A DNA stretch of 64,000 nucleotides, from the NCBI RefSeq assembly GCF_019393635.1, contig NC_057861.1:83748327-83812326 (forward strand), in the 5' to 3' direction. Origin of the DNA: Dromiciops gliroides (Eukaryota; Chordata; Mammalia; Microbiotheria; Microbiotheriidae). A program made the translations under genes and the position numbers. The notes beneath the pieces are model-generated. The model ran no database searches and was not told the origin of the DNA. It worked only from the letters and a program-made list of their open reading frames with translations. Shown here one piece after another: positions 52,771 to 63,967 of this stretch; the first letter of the stretch is position 1, and each line of letters begins with the position of its first letter.

Positions 52771-53000
52771 GAATGAAGGACAAACAACAACATCAAAAGC
52801 TGCTTCCATTAATGCTGGATCCTCTTGGAGAATGAAGGACAAATCTTTTAAAACTGTTTCTCTCTACCTTTGTTTGTGTTTCTGTATTTGTCTCTGTCTC
52901 TTCTTTTGTCTCTCCTTCCACTCACATTTTTTTCTCATACATACTTTTGCATACACAGGCAACATAGATATCTACATGTGTATGCATACACATGCACAAA
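52771..53000. other. Tail of the composite SINE, then low-complexity DNA
   Basis: AATGAAGGACAAACAACAAC at 52772 is the resumed tail of the 49870 SINE. A further AATGAAGGACA copy lies at 52831-52841. A CT-rich segment with TTTGTCTCTGTCTCTTC follows. Confidence 0.6.
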
Positions 53001-53006
53001 GAGATC

Positions 53007-53130
53007 ACACAGAATTTCAGAGTTGAAAGGAACCTCAGTGGCTCATTCCAATCCATGCCTAAAGTCTAACTCCTTTTCCAAGGTAGCTGACAAGTAGTCA
53101 TCCAACCTTTGCATAAAGACCTCCAATGCC
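53007..53130 (-). mobile_element. L3/CR1 3' end, antisense
   Basis: TCAGAGTTGAAAGGAACCTC, GACAAGTAGTCATCCAACC, AAGACCTCCAATGCCC. Confidence 0.7.
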
Positions 53131-53374
53131 CACACAAATGTGTCTATAGAAACAGCCTTATATCCTCACCTATATACCCACACTCACAAACCCTTATATA
53201 CATACAGATACTTTTACACACATATCTGCATGAATACTCACATCACTCTTAGAGATGGTACACTAATGGTGATCAGGAACATCCAGATTAGAGTACCATT
53301 TCTAAAAGTGAAAGAATCACTATGGAAACATTAAAGAACACAATGGTGGGAAGGGGAGTGGGAAGAAATGAGGG

Positions 53375-53808
53375 TCAGCCAAAACACTGGATTTGCAGAC
53401 AGAAGACTGGGGTATAAATTATTCTTCTGCTACGTTTAGTCATTTTTCAGTTGTGTCCAATTCTTTGTAACCCCATTTGCAGTTTTCTCAGAAAAGATAC
53501 TAGAATGGTTTGCCTTTTCATTCTCCAGCTCACTTTATAGATGAGGACATGGAGGCAAACAGAGTTAAATGACTTGCCCAGGGTCACACAATTAGTAAGT
53601 GTCTGAAGCCAGATTTGAACTCAGGAAGATGAGTCTTCCTGATTCCTGGCCTGGTGCTTTGTGCACTATGGCACCACTCTTTCTGCTACTTCTGCTACTT
53701 CCTATTTGTTATAAATGGCTTCCCTTGTGACCTCAATTTCCTCATTTGTAAAATGAAGACAGTGAACTTCTCTTAGAAGATGATAACCAAGTCATTTTCT
53801 AATCTTTA
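53375..53808 (+). mobile_element. MIR-type SINE split by a MAR1-type SINE
   Basis: Left arm GCCAAAACACTGGATTTGC; right arm TCAATTTCCTCATTTGTAAA and GATAACCAAGTCATTTTC. The UBE2C pseudogene then enters at its 3' edge. Confidence 0.75.
53437..53676 (-). mobile_element. MAR1-type SINE (long form), antisense
   Basis: GTAACCCCATTTGCAG, ACTAGAATGGTTTGCC, ACTTGCCCAGGGTCACAC, TGGCACCAC. CTTCTGCTAC-like words at both edges suggest the duplication. Confidence 0.88.
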
Positions 53809-53822
53809 AATTTTATGATCAG

Positions 53823-54619
<797 letters not shown>

Positions 54620-54711
54620 AATTCTATGATCAGTCATAAAGCCAAGTAATTCTAACCCAGTAGTTCAAACTGAATTGAGTTCAATTTAAATTCATAACTA
54701 CAGAGAAAGAA

Positions 54712-54965
54712 GTGCTATTGTGACATTTTTAAAAACCTGGGTTCAAATCCCATGTTTGATACTTACTAGCTGTGGACTGCTATAGGAGTGACTTGCTGAT
54801 CAGTTTTGAGTCAGTTTCTTCATCTATAAAATGTGAATAATAGCATGTGTTAATAACAGCCAGCTACTCCACAAGGTTATTGTGAGGTTTAAAAGAGATA
54901 AGCTATGTAAAGCACCTTGCAAACATCTAAGTACCAGATAAATGTCAATTATTGTAAATGCTAAG
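54712..54965 (+). mobile_element. MIR-type SINE, full length
   Basis: CTGGGTTCAAATCCCATG, TGATACTTACTAGCTGTGG, GTCAGTTTCTTCATCTATAA, GTAAAGCACCTTGCAAAC, ATAAATGTCAATTATTG. Confidence 0.88.
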
Positions 54966-55114
54966 AGATATATGTGTGTTTCAGACATTCCAGGAATTTT
55001 AAGAAGAGAAAGAATCTAAGAAGTCATGGAAGGCTTCATGGAGAAGGAGCCATTTAAACTAGGCATTCACTCTGGCATGCTGCTTCCCCTCCCTCTACCA
55101 AAATACCAAATACC

Positions 55115-55385
55115 TTCAATCACCATCATAATAATAACTAACCTTTATATTTTATAAATTTCATACTGGACATTGTGCTAAATGTTTTACAATTCTCTTA
55201 TTTGAACAACACAATAACCTTGTTAGGTAGGTGCTATATTATCCCCATTTAACATACAATAAACCTGAAGCAGAAAGATTAAGTGACTTTCCCAAGGTCA
55301 CTCAGCTAGTCAAGGTCTGAGGCTAGATTTGAACTCAGATCTTCCTGACTCCAGGCCCAGTGTTCTATCCACTGAACCACCACCT
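55115..55385 (-). mobile_element. CORE-SINE (MIR_Mars-like), antisense, full length
   Basis: ATAACTAACCTTTATATTTT, TTAGGTAGGTGCTATATT, AAGTGACTTTCCCAAGG, CTTCCTGACTCCAGGCCC, GAACCACCACCTCCC. Confidence 0.88.
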
Positions 55386-55387
55386 CC

Positions 55388-55585
55388 CTAAGTTCAAACC
55401 TAGCCTCAGACACTTATTAGCTATGTGACCTTGGGAAAGTCACTTAATCTTGTTTACCTCAGTTTCCTCATCTGTAAAATAAACTGGAGAAGGAAATGGC
55501 AAATTTCTCCAGTATCTTTGCCAAGAAAACTCCAAATGTGGTCATGGAGAGTTGAACACAACTGAAATGACTAAACAACAAAAAT
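55388..55585 (+). mobile_element. MAR1-type SINE (long form), head missing
   Basis: AAACCTAGCCTCAGACACTT, GAAAGTCACTTAATCTTG, GGAGAAGGAAATGGCAAATT, GCCAAGAAAACTCCAAATG, ACTAAACAACAAAAATG. Confidence 0.88.
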
Positions 55586-55790
55586 GTGTTTATATATGTA
55601 TACATGTATAATATATAACATGTATTATAAAATATTATAATACATGTATAATATAAATAAATGGTGTCATATATTAGAGGTAAATATTTTATATAAATAT
55701 ATGTTATATATTTTATAAATATATTTATAACGTTTAATATATCAAATATGTACTTTTTATACATATACTTTATATATTATATATTAGACA
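55586..55790. repeat. AT-rich low-complexity tract
   Basis: About 200 bp of TATA/ATAA words with little else. The minus-strand Tyr/Ile-rich frame is an artefact. Confidence 0.85.
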
Positions 55791-56299
55791 GAGATAGAGA
55801 GATAACCTCTTCAAGTGAGCTCCTTTACCCACTTAGCTGCAAGAAACTAAAACCATTCCTTTGCTGTTTCATTCCTGTCTATGGCTTAGGATGGGCTCAG
55901 CTGTGAGGTAATAATGAATTCAAAGCCTCATTTGCCAAGTGCTTTGGGATCCAGAGGCATCCAACATATGAGATGAATGTGCAATATTATGCCAGTAACT
56001 AAAGGTGTCTTGTCACCTTGTCAGGCAGCAAGACACATTGTTGGCAAGAGCTGTGCTTATGGCTCTCTGGAGGGCTCTAGGAGGTGGAGTCAGATCTGCC
56101 TCATTCATTCACTCATTCATTGCCTCTTTGGTGAGAACCCCAAAGTGTTTGTGTATTCAAGCAAGTTGAGAGATCAACACCTTCTTCTTCTAAAGAGAAG
56201 GCTCAGTGGTGTGGACCAGGGCACCATTTCCCAGTTCCAGAGGAATTAATGGGTCAGAAGATCCCATGAAAACATAGTAGAGACCCTAACAGCAGGCCA
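55791..56299. other. No gene; single-copy DNA
   Basis: No repeat recognised. Frame 55977-56249 (90 codons) has no recognisable domain. Confidence 0.4.
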
Positions 56300-56545
56300 A
56301 GGAGGAAGGAAATAAGTTATTACATAGCACTTACGATATGCCAGGCACTGTTATCATCTCATTGGATCCTCATAATAACTCTAGAAAGTAGGTGCTATTA
56401 TTATCCTCATTTTGCAGGGGAAACTGAGGCAAACAATGGTCAGGGTCACACAGCTGGTATTTATCCCATGCTAGATTTGAACCCAGGTCTTCCTGAACCA
56501 TAGGCCCATTGCTCTATCCCCTACACTACCAGTTGCTTCTAAAAC
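56300..56545 (-). mobile_element. CORE-SINE (MIR_Mars-like), antisense, full length
   Basis: TACATAGCACTTACGATATG, TCATTGGATCCTCATAATAA, CATTTTGCAGGGGAAACTG, CAGGTCTTCCTGAACC, ACACTACCAGTTGC. Confidence 0.88.
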
Positions 56546-57101
56546 AAAGTTGGATGGAGAGTTAAGAGGTAAGATGATGTCTCCTAGCCCTGACGTTCTG
56601 TGGTCTAAGATCATTCCCAGCTGTAATGGTTTATGATTCTCTGGTTCTGATCAATTAACCCTAATCACTCTAGGGCATGATTGAAGGATGATGATGACAA
56701 AGTGCTTTCCTTCTCTGAGGTATTCACATTTTCACCTTTCAACCTCAGAGGTTCAAACAAGCCTTCCTGTAGGAGGTAGGGATTGAGCTTGAGCACGATG
56801 ACTATATTATGGTGCAGTTGAAGAGATGGATGATTCCATGCAATGGGGTTGGTGGGTACAAAGACTTGGAGATAAAAATGAAGTATTGAAAAATGATTCC
56901 CACAAGATGAGACAAATGGGGTTTTAAGGAAGATCCATAAACTCACTGACTATAAGAGGTAGAAGGGACCTTGGACTCCTTCGAGTTCAATGAGCTTATT
57001 TTACAGATTCATCAATCAACAAACAGGTATTATTTACTAATAATTAATTAATATATATGACTATATTGAAAGAGAAGAAAACATGTATGTACATAATGCA
57101 A
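56546..57101. other. No gene; MIR end then single-copy DNA
   Basis: 56560-56645 is a sense MIR 3' part (CCCTGACGTTCTGTGG). 56950-57010 is a MIR3-like start (GGTAGAAGGGACCTTGG). The rest is unassigned. Confidence 0.5.
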
Positions 57102-57346
57102 GAAGGTGGTGCAGTGGATAGAGCATTGCTGTTGGAGCCAGGAAGACTCTTTCAAATCTGGCCTCAGACACTTACTAGCTGTGTGACCCTGAGCAAGTCA
57201 TTTAACCCTGTTTGCCTCAGTTTTCTCATCTATAAAATGATCCAGAGAAAGAAATGGCAAACCACTCCAGTAGCTTTCCTGAGAAAAACCCCAAATGAGG
57301 TCATGAAGAGACATTAATAACTGAAAAGACTGAACAACAACAACAA
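57102..57346 (+). mobile_element. MAR1-type SINE (long form), sense
   Basis: GGTGGTGCAGTGGATAGAGC, CTAGCTGTGTGACCCTGAG, GGCAAACCACTCCAGTAGC, ACTGAACAACAACAACAA. Confidence 0.93.
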
Positions 57347-57700
57347 ATAGGACCTCACATCCGTGGAATAAAAGGAATGTGACATGTAGATCTTTAAAGT
57401 TTGTAAATGATTTACATATATACTCTCACTTGAAAACCCCAAGTAGAGTCATGAAGAGTCAGACATACTGAAACAACTAAGTGACAACAACAAGTATATG
57501 AGGGTATACAGAATGCCTATTAAGCTGCAGAGACAAGCTGAGGATATGGCATAACCACTGAATGGCAGTGGTCTCCTGCCTCCAAGTCCAGTGGACTGAC
57601 TCTACATGACAATAAGCACAATGCCTGGCATCTGCAGATAAACAGAATTCACCCACCTAACACTCTATGGCTAAAATCTCTCTAAATCTTAACAATTCTT
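57347..57700. other. No gene; one MAR1 tail fragment
   Basis: 57432-57492 (GAAAACCCCAAGTAGAGTC, AAGTGACAACAACA) is the 3' end of another MAR1-type SINE. The remainder is unassigned. Confidence 0.55.
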
Positions 57701-57716
57701 AGAAACTCTCATCAAG

Positions 57717-57883
57717 GGCTGCTAGGTGGCGCAGTGGATAAAACACCAGCCCTGGATTCAGGAGGACCTGAGTTCAAATCCTACCTCAGACACTTGACAC
57801 TTACTAGCTGTGTGACCCTGAGCAAGTCACTTAACCCTCATTGCCCCACCAAAAAAAAAAGAAAGAAAGAAAGAAAGAAAGAA
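57717..57883 (+). mobile_element. WSINE1-type SINE with (GAAA)n tail
   Basis: GGCTGCTAGGTGGCGCAGTG, CCCTGGATTCAGGAGG, GCTGTGTGACCCTGAGC, A-run then GAAA repeats. Target duplication AGAAACTCTCATCAAG / AGAAACTCTTATCAAG at 57701-57716 and 57884-57899. Confidence 0.95.
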
Positions 57884-57903
57884 AGAAACTCTTATCAAGA
57901 CAA

Positions 57904-58085
57904 AGAATGCTCCAGAAAGATTTAGAGAATCTCAGTGTCAGAAGGGACCTCAAAGAACATTTACAACAAACTATACCTGATCAAGAATGCCCTGTGGAAG
58001 GTAACTGGCAAGTGGTCATCCAGCTTCTAATTGAATACTTCCAATCATGGGGAACTCACAACCATAGAAAGGGGTTCACTTAATA
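57904..58085 (-). mobile_element. L3/CR1 3' end, antisense
   Basis: TGTCAGAAGGGACCTC, AACTGGCAAGTGGTCATCC, TCATGGGGAACTCACAACC. Confidence 0.75.
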
Positions 58086-58644
58086 GCTGACACAGTCTTT
58101 GATGTACTCACTATACCCCACCCCTGTTTGTCCAATCCTTGTCTGACAGAGTAAGCCATCTGATGCTTTTAGGGAAGGCCTTGGACACCAAGGGACCCAA
58201 CCATTGAGGTAAATTGAGGCAGCTGCTTTTAGTCACTTCCCCTTGAACTTCCTTAAAGGCAGAAGGGACTATGCCCTTTTTCAGGAATGAATGATTTGTG
58301 CACCAGGGAACAGCTAGGCATTTATCTTTTTGTGAGTTCTCTCTGGCTCAGCCATTAAAGCTTAAGTGGTTTTGGCTAGCTCCTGGTAGAGAGGGGCTTC
58401 TGCAGCCTCTAAAATATTAACTCTTCTCTTGGTAGTTCTTTCAACAGCCCCAGAGATTTCTCATTGTTATGCTGGTCCTGGAGATCCAGGAAGAGCCTTG
58501 ATTGACCTTTGTGTGTTGAGCAATGGGATTCTGTCTCAGGTCCCCAGGTGAGAGATGCTAGGGAAAGTTAATGGCCTCCCTCACTCAACCTGCAATTGCT
58601 GCAGTCTTTAGTCCCCAAAAAGCAGCATTGATGTAGTTAAAAAA
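58086..58644. other. No gene; single-copy DNA
   Basis: Nothing recognised over about 560 bp. Confidence 0.4.
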
Positions 58645-58782
58645 AAGTCCAGACCAGAAGACAGGGGACCTGGATTTCAATCTCAACCCTAACATTAGCT
58701 GTGTGATCCTAGAAAAGTTATATGGCTTATTTGGGCCTCAGTTTCCCAACTGGGCTTGGTTTTTAATCCCAACTTTACTTTT
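58645..58782 (+). mobile_element. MIR-type SINE
   Basis: AGACAGGGGACCTGGATTTC, TTAGCTGTGTGATCC, GGCCTCAGTTTCCCAACTG; cut by the next SINE. Confidence 0.8.
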
Positions 58783-58930
58783 TTTTTTTTTTAGTGAGGC
58801 AATTGGGGTTAAGTGACTTGCCCAGGGTCACACAGCTAGTAAGTGTTAAATGTCTGAGGCCGGATTTGAACTCAGGTACTCCTGACTCCAGGGCCAGTGC
58901 TCTATCCACTGCGCCACCTAGCTGCCCCCC
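58783..58930 (-). mobile_element. WSINE1-type SINE, antisense
   Basis: T-run, GTGAGGCAATTGGGGTTAAG, CACACAGCTAGTAAGTG, TGCGCCACCTAGCTGCCCCC. Target duplication CCCAACTTTACTTTT / CCCAACTTCACTTTT. Confidence 0.95.
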
Positions 58931-58945
58931 CCCAACTTCACTTTT

Positions 58946-59718
58946 AACTCTAAGAAAAGGGAACATCTCCCCGCCCCAAATCGTATTTGCCTCACCTAAA
59001 CAATATGCACCACTGACCTTTATCTATTCAAAGCCCTTAACTTATAAACCCTCCAATGTATTTACTTTTCTAATTAGTCAGAGAACACATTTAATTGAAA
59101 GGAAAGTCATATAAGGGGATAGCGTAGTAATACATGCAACAATCAAATATTTCCTTTATAAACCTTGGGTGTTTAACCAAAACACGTACATGCACTTTAT
59201 AAACCATGGGTATGTAACCAAACGTGTATGTACACACACATGTATGCACATGTATCCTTACCCTTTCCATGGCAGGAGTGGACATACACAGCAAATCTGA
59301 GTGTTCATAGACAACTAACACCTCTCCTTAAAGCCCACTAATGCCTTTGGGTGATGTTATAAGCCTCCTCATTGCTGGACTTACACCTGCTGGTCTCATG
59401 TAACTTAGAGTCTCTGCTAATGATGAGTGAGCCATCTTTATCCCATTTGGCCAATCTAGAAAGATATATCAGAGTCATGTTGTAAAAGATTTTGTTTGTG
59501 TGTGTGTGTGTGTGTAAATTATTTTAAATGCCAAAAAGTTTATATGTTCTAGAAGTCCCTAGAGGCAATAGGGAGTTAGTGAAGCTTCTTCAACAAGAGT
59601 TTGCCATTGTTAAATCTATATTTTAGGGATATGAATTTAGGAGTTGTGTAGAGATTGAACTGGAGAGAAGAGAGAAACTAATCAGTTCACATTCATGGGG
59701 GACCTAAAGAATAACAAT
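58946..59718. other. No gene; includes a 41-bp tandem duplication and short TG run
   Basis: Two adjacent similar units at 59155-59195 and 59196-59235 begin TTTATAAACC and contain GTTTAACC/GTATGTAACC. A (TG)n run is at 59495-59515. No other repeat recognised. Confidence 0.55.
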
Positions 59719-59866
59719 GGGGGGCAGCTAGGTGCTACAGTGGATAAAGCACTGGCCCTGGATTCATTAGAACCCGAGTTCAAATCTGGCCTCAGACACT
59801 TGACACTTACCAGCTGTGTGATCCTGGGCAAGTCACTTAACCCTCATTGCCCTGCAAAAAAAATAA
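59719..59866 (+). mobile_element. WSINE1-type SINE, sense
   Basis: GGGGCAGCTAGGTGCTACAG, GCACTGGCCCTGGATTC, CCAGCTGTGTGATCCTGGG, TTGCCCTGCAAAAAAAATAA. Confidence 0.93.
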
Positions 59867-60718
59867 TAAGGAAAGCTAAAGAAATGATAGATGAATGAAT
59901 TAATAAAGATTTTTAAAAAAAGAATAATGATGTATACTGCTGATTTGGTCTTTCCCAGTTAAAGTCAATTCCCAACCCTATCCATGTGGTAGATTGCCCA
60001 GTAGTGAGCATCTCCTTGACAGAAGGGGATCCCGAAGTCCTAACCCACTAGCAGAGGACATGGAAAGGAAAAGCCCTGAAAGAATTTCCCAGTCTTTTGT
60101 GTGTATATGTGTGGTTGGGGGGAGTGGGGCTTGCGAAGGGGAGCCAGCCTGAATTAGCTAAAAATCCCCAGGTGGAAGCCTCAGAAAGTATGCCTTCCTA
60201 TCAGAAGACTGCACAATGCAGACAAAGGCACCAGCCAGCCTCTGCATTTCCCTTCAGTGCCAGATCTCTCATTCTCCAGGTGCAAGATTTCTTCGGAGAA
60301 TTAAAAAGGAAAGAAAACCCTATGGAACTTCCGCTCCATTATCTTATTATTTCCAGACCCACAAAACTGGTCTTGTTTTCTAAGCAAGACTCAATTGCCA
60401 GGTGCAGTCTATTAGCACGCCTACCGCCCTACTGTGTGTATGTGGGGAGTGGGGGACAGCCATTGAACTCTACCCATCCCAACTTGGGATATTCTTCAGA
60501 AATGGCCAGAAACAGGTGACTGTGGAGCTCAGGGGAATCTTTAATGCTTGATCCTGCCTGCCTGCCTTAGATAATTATACAAGCCCCACCAAAGATAACT
60601 GCTTTGCAAGAAACATGGGGGACCAAAATGAGCCCTGGCCTGAGAGTCAAGAGATTTGGATTCTGCTCTCTGTTTTGCCTCTATCAACCTGTACAACCAT
60701 GGTAACGTTACTACTGCA
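59867..60718. other. Single-copy block, candidate conserved element at 60060-60540
   Basis: Repeat-free. It contains CTGAATTAGCTAAAAATCCC, GCTCCATTATCTTATTATTTCC and surviving CpG words. A 140-codon frame at 60097-60519 starts at MCVYVWLGG in a GT-rich tract and has no recognisable domain, so I do not call it a gene. Confidence 0.35.
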
Positions 60719-60776
60719 CTCTCTCTCTCTCTGTTTTTCTCTCTCTCTGTCTCTCTCTCTCTTTCTCTCTCTCTCT
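60719..60776. repeat. (CT)n microsatellite
   Basis: CT runs broken by GTTTTT and GT. Confidence 0.95.
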
Positions 60777-60839
60777 GTAATCATAAATGCATAATTAAGA
60801 TAGCAATACTATTCAAAAGCTACTATATAAAATAGATTT

Positions 60840-61070
60840 TCAAAGTGCTTAGTCATTCATGGCAGATTTTGCTCTGCACATCTCTATAATATGGGTAGTA
60901 TGAGTAAAATCATCAGCCCTAACTAACTGACTTGAATAAACAGAGATTCAAAGGCCAGAAGATATCCTCAAGATCCCATTGTTTCATTCTTTATATTTAT
61001 AACTCTGAGGACTATCCCAGGGCCTGGAACATGCAAGGTGCTAAATAAATGTCTGTCAATTTGCTGATAG
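60840..61070. mobile_element. MIR fragment (antisense) and L2-like tail (sense)
   Basis: 60840-60980: TTTCAAAGTGCTTAGTC, GAATAAACAGAGATTC. 60985-61070: ATCCCAGGGCCTGGAAC, GGTGCTAAATAAATGTC. Confidence 0.6.
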
Positions 61071-61376
61071 GGGATCATAGCTATCAATCTGGAAGTGACT
61101 TCCTCACAGATCGCCTAATCTTGGGGTTACTCAACTGTTGGGTATTGTGGTAGTCTGGTGAAGCCTCTGAACCCCTTTTCAGAGTTATGTGTTTACTGCA
61201 CAAAATAAAATACATAGGATTGCAATAGGAATGAAATTATATCAAAATCTCATTAGCAAAATATATATTTTAAAAAACAAGTTCACAGTCACCAGGTTTA
61301 GAGACCATGCTGTAGTCCAGGCCCCCTATTTTATAGATGAGGAAACAAAGCCCCAAAGAATGGAAGGAGGCGAAGG

Positions 61377-61800
61377 GAACAAGCATTTAGGAGGTACCTG
61401 CTGTGTGTGTCAAGCACTGTGTGCTAAGTGCTTTACAGATATCTCATTTGATCCTCATAACAACCCTGGGAGGTAGGTACTATAATCATCCCCATTTTAC
61501 TGTTAAGAAAAGGGAGGCAAGCAGAGGCTAAGTCACTTATCCAGGGTCACACAGCTAATAAGAGTCTGAGGCTGGTTTTGTTTTGGTTTTATTTTTGGGT
61601 TTTTTTGTGGGGCAATGAGGGTTAAGTGACTTGCCAAGGGTCACACAGCCAGTAAGTACAAGTGCCTGAGCTCAGATTTGAACTCAGGTCCTCCTGAATC
61701 CAGGGCCGGTGCTTTATCCACTACACCACCTAGCTGCCCCCTGAGGCTGGTTTTAAACTCGGGTTTTCAGAACTCCAGGCTCATACCCTTTAGCTGCACT
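61377..61800 (-). mobile_element. CORE-SINE (MIR_Mars-like), antisense, middle layer
   Basis: AACAAGCATTTAGGAGG, ATATCTCATTTGATCCTC, AACAACCCTGGGAGGTAGG, GGCTAAGTCACTTATCC, then after the WSINE1 TTTTCAGAACTCCAGGC and CCCTTTAGCTGCAC. Confidence 0.88.
61580..61740 (-). mobile_element. WSINE1-type SINE, antisense, inner layer
   Basis: T-rich tail, GGGGCAATGAGGGTTAAGTG, TCAGATTTGAACTCAGG, ACCACCTAGCTGCCCC. Perfect 14-base duplication CTGAGGCTGGTTTT at 61566-61579 and 61741-61754. Confidence 0.96.
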
Positions 61801-61920
61801 GGGTGAGAGGGTTAAGTGATTTATTTAAGGTCACACAGATACTAGGTGGGAGAGTTGATATTTTACCCCAGTTGTTCCAACTGTATACCGTGCTCATTCC
61901 AGTGAACTGCATTGCCTCTA

Positions 61921-62569
61921 GTTGGAGATGGATTATAAACCCAGGGTTCTGCCTCCAGAACCTCTTTTCCCTTCTTCCCTGAACTGTGTGTCTTTGGTCA
62001 GCTTATTCCCTCACTGTCCCATGCTAGCCTCTAGTAATGCTTGCCCCCAACTCCTCCCACAGAATTGTTGTGAGACTCTGATAAGACCACTTATGACAGA
62101 GTTATTAATGAACTGAAAAGCTTTGGCCCTTTATAAGGGACTGTTATTCTTCTGTTTTGTTGTTTTCATTTTTGTTTTATGAGGTTTCTTCAATTGTCCT
62201 GGATGCTCCTGCTGCCATTGCAAGCTTTGTTCCATCTCTCCCTTAGGAATCAGGTCTTTGGAATAGGAAGAGAAGCAAATCTTTGCGCACCTGAGCAAGC
62301 AGTGAGGCCCAGTGTTCTTTGCACTTAAAACTCTCCATAACTAAAAGTGCCTGCTCTAATTACTGACCCAATAAACCACACCTCTGGCCAACATGCCTGC
62401 TAAGGACACCGGACCACCATGCAGGCCCCACCTTCCACTTGCTAGCAAAATCCTTAAATTGCAGGCTGAGGGCCCAGGAGGAAACAAACAGTACATGCTA
62501 GCCTTGTGATTCCCAAACTGTTATCATCATTATAAACAATCGCTGATATCTGGGCAGGGTTTTTAACTA
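61921..62569. other. Single-copy block, candidate conserved element at 62160-62490
   Basis: No repeat words. Bases 62330-62400 hold CTCTAATTACTGACCC (homeodomain-like TAATTA) and AAACCACACCTCTGG (RUNX-like). No coding frame of note. Confidence 0.35.
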
Positions 62570-62770
62570 TAAAGCACTTTCCTTTCCTTTATCTCCCATA
62601 GCCCTCACATATGCTATGTGGGGCAGGCAAGACAGAAATTAAGATATTTAATTTGCAGAGACAGAAACTGAGGCCTGGAAATATGATGTGCCATGATCAC
62701 ACCAACAAGTAAGGGGTGGTCAGAATTTGAACCCAGGACTTCTGACTCCCATCACACTATTATTTTTTCC
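62570..62770 (-). mobile_element. MIR-type SINE, antisense
   Basis: AAAGCACTTTCCTTTCC, CAGAAACTGAGGCCTGG, GAATTTGAACCCAGGAC. Confidence 0.75.
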
Positions 62771-63229
62771 CACAATACTATGACATGCTTTGGTAAGATA
62801 ACAAAATGCATCACATCCCTCTGCAGAGACGGGATATTAAAAAAGTCAGCAGCCTTTGTTGGCAATATCCTGGGGAGACTATCTCAGGGCAAGATCAGAT
62901 TTAGAAACAGACTCTTGAGATAGACTCCTTTTTTTCCTATCCCAGGGCTCAGAAATGGAGGCAAGTCAGAGGCCAGAGGAGGGAGGGCTGAGGGCTCTGA
63001 TCTGCATATAAAACACATGGCCTTTTCTAAGTGCCAGCCATGGCTACTGTGAATCCTAGGTAGCAGTGGGCTCTGTGTATACAAATAGGAATTGTATTCT
63101 TGCATCAGTTACAAATTACTACAAGGCTGGATAGGATATTAGGCAGCTCCTTGGGAGGAGAGATGGAAAATGTTGACTCCAATCTTTGTTTTAGCTCAAA
63201 TTTGTTGTGTCATCTTCATTATCATGATT
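62771..63229. other. No gene; single-copy DNA
   Basis: No repeat recognised. Confidence 0.4.
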
Positions 63230-63450
63230 AGCAGGTATTTGCATGGTACTTTAAGGTCTGCAAAGTACTTTCCAAGCCCTAGGAGGTAGCTGCTGTTATT
63301 AACAACATTTTACAAATAAATAATTTAGGCAGGGAGAGGTTCAATGACTTGCCCATTGTCACACAGCTAATAAATACCAAAGATCAGATTTGAAATCAGA
63401 TTTTCCTGACTCTAGGCTCAGAGCTCTATCTTCTATGCTACTGAGATGTC
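63230..63450 (-). mobile_element. CORE-SINE (MIR_Mars-like), antisense
   Basis: GTACTTTAAGGTCTGC, ATTTTACAAATAAATAATTT, CAATGACTTGCCCATTG, TTTTCCTGACTCTAGGC. Confidence 0.85.
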
Positions 63451-63550
63451 TGGATAGAATTGATAAGAGGTACATTTAAAGAATCCCCAAATCACCAAGA
63501 ACAATCCATTGCCTTTTGAAGGGGTCTGCTCCACCATTTTTGTTTAGTTG

Positions 63551-63737
63551 TTTATATATTTACTTATTTATTTATCTGTTTATTTGTTTGTTTGTTTGTT
63601 TAGCAGGGCAATGAGGATTAAGTGACTTGCCCAGGGTCACACAGCTAGTAAGTGCCAAGTGTCTGAGACTGGATTTGAACTCAGGTCCTTCTGAATCCAG
63701 GGCCGGTGCTTTATCCACTTCACCACCTAGCTGCCCC
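63551..63737 (-). mobile_element. WSINE1-type SINE, antisense
   Basis: A degenerate TTTA/TTTG tail, GGGCAATGAGGATTAAGTG, CTGGATTTGAACTCAGG, CACCACCTAGCTGCCCC. Target duplication TGTTTAGTTG at 63541-63550 and 63738-63747. Confidence 0.95.
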
Positions 63738-63967
63738 TGTTTAGTTGCTAAGGAGTCCATTTGGGGTTTTCTTGGCCAAGATACTGAAGTGGTTTGTAGT
63801 TTTCTTCTCCAGCTCATTTTACAGATGAGGAAACTGAGTCAAACAGGGCTAAGTGGCTTGCCCAGGGTCACCCAGCTAGTAAGTGTCTAAGTTCAGATTT
63901 GAACTCAGAAGAATGAGTTTTCCTTACTCCAGGCTGGGCCCTCTATCCACTGCCCCACCTAGTTTCC
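63738..63967 (-). mobile_element. MAR1-type SINE (long form), antisense, with WSINE1 in its tail
   Basis: GTCCATTTGGGGTTTTC, ACTGAAGTGGTTTGTAG, GGGCTAAGTGGCTTGCCC, GCCCCACCTAGTTTCC. The WSINE1 at 63551 entered near its 3' end. Confidence 0.92.

Larger units (their letters stand above)
61318..61920 (-). mobile_element. Three-layer SINE nest (outer MIR3-like element)
   Basis: The outer MIR3-like element appears at 61318-61372 (TATTTTATAGATGAGGAAAC) and resumes at 61805-61918 (GAGGGTTAAGTGATTTATTT). A CORE-SINE fills the gap and itself holds a WSINE1. Confidence 0.7.

Noticed and set aside
57717-57850. tRNA genes at the heads of the SINEs
   Set aside because: The tRNA-like heads have B-box-like words but no full cloverleaf, and each is continuous with a SINE body and tail.
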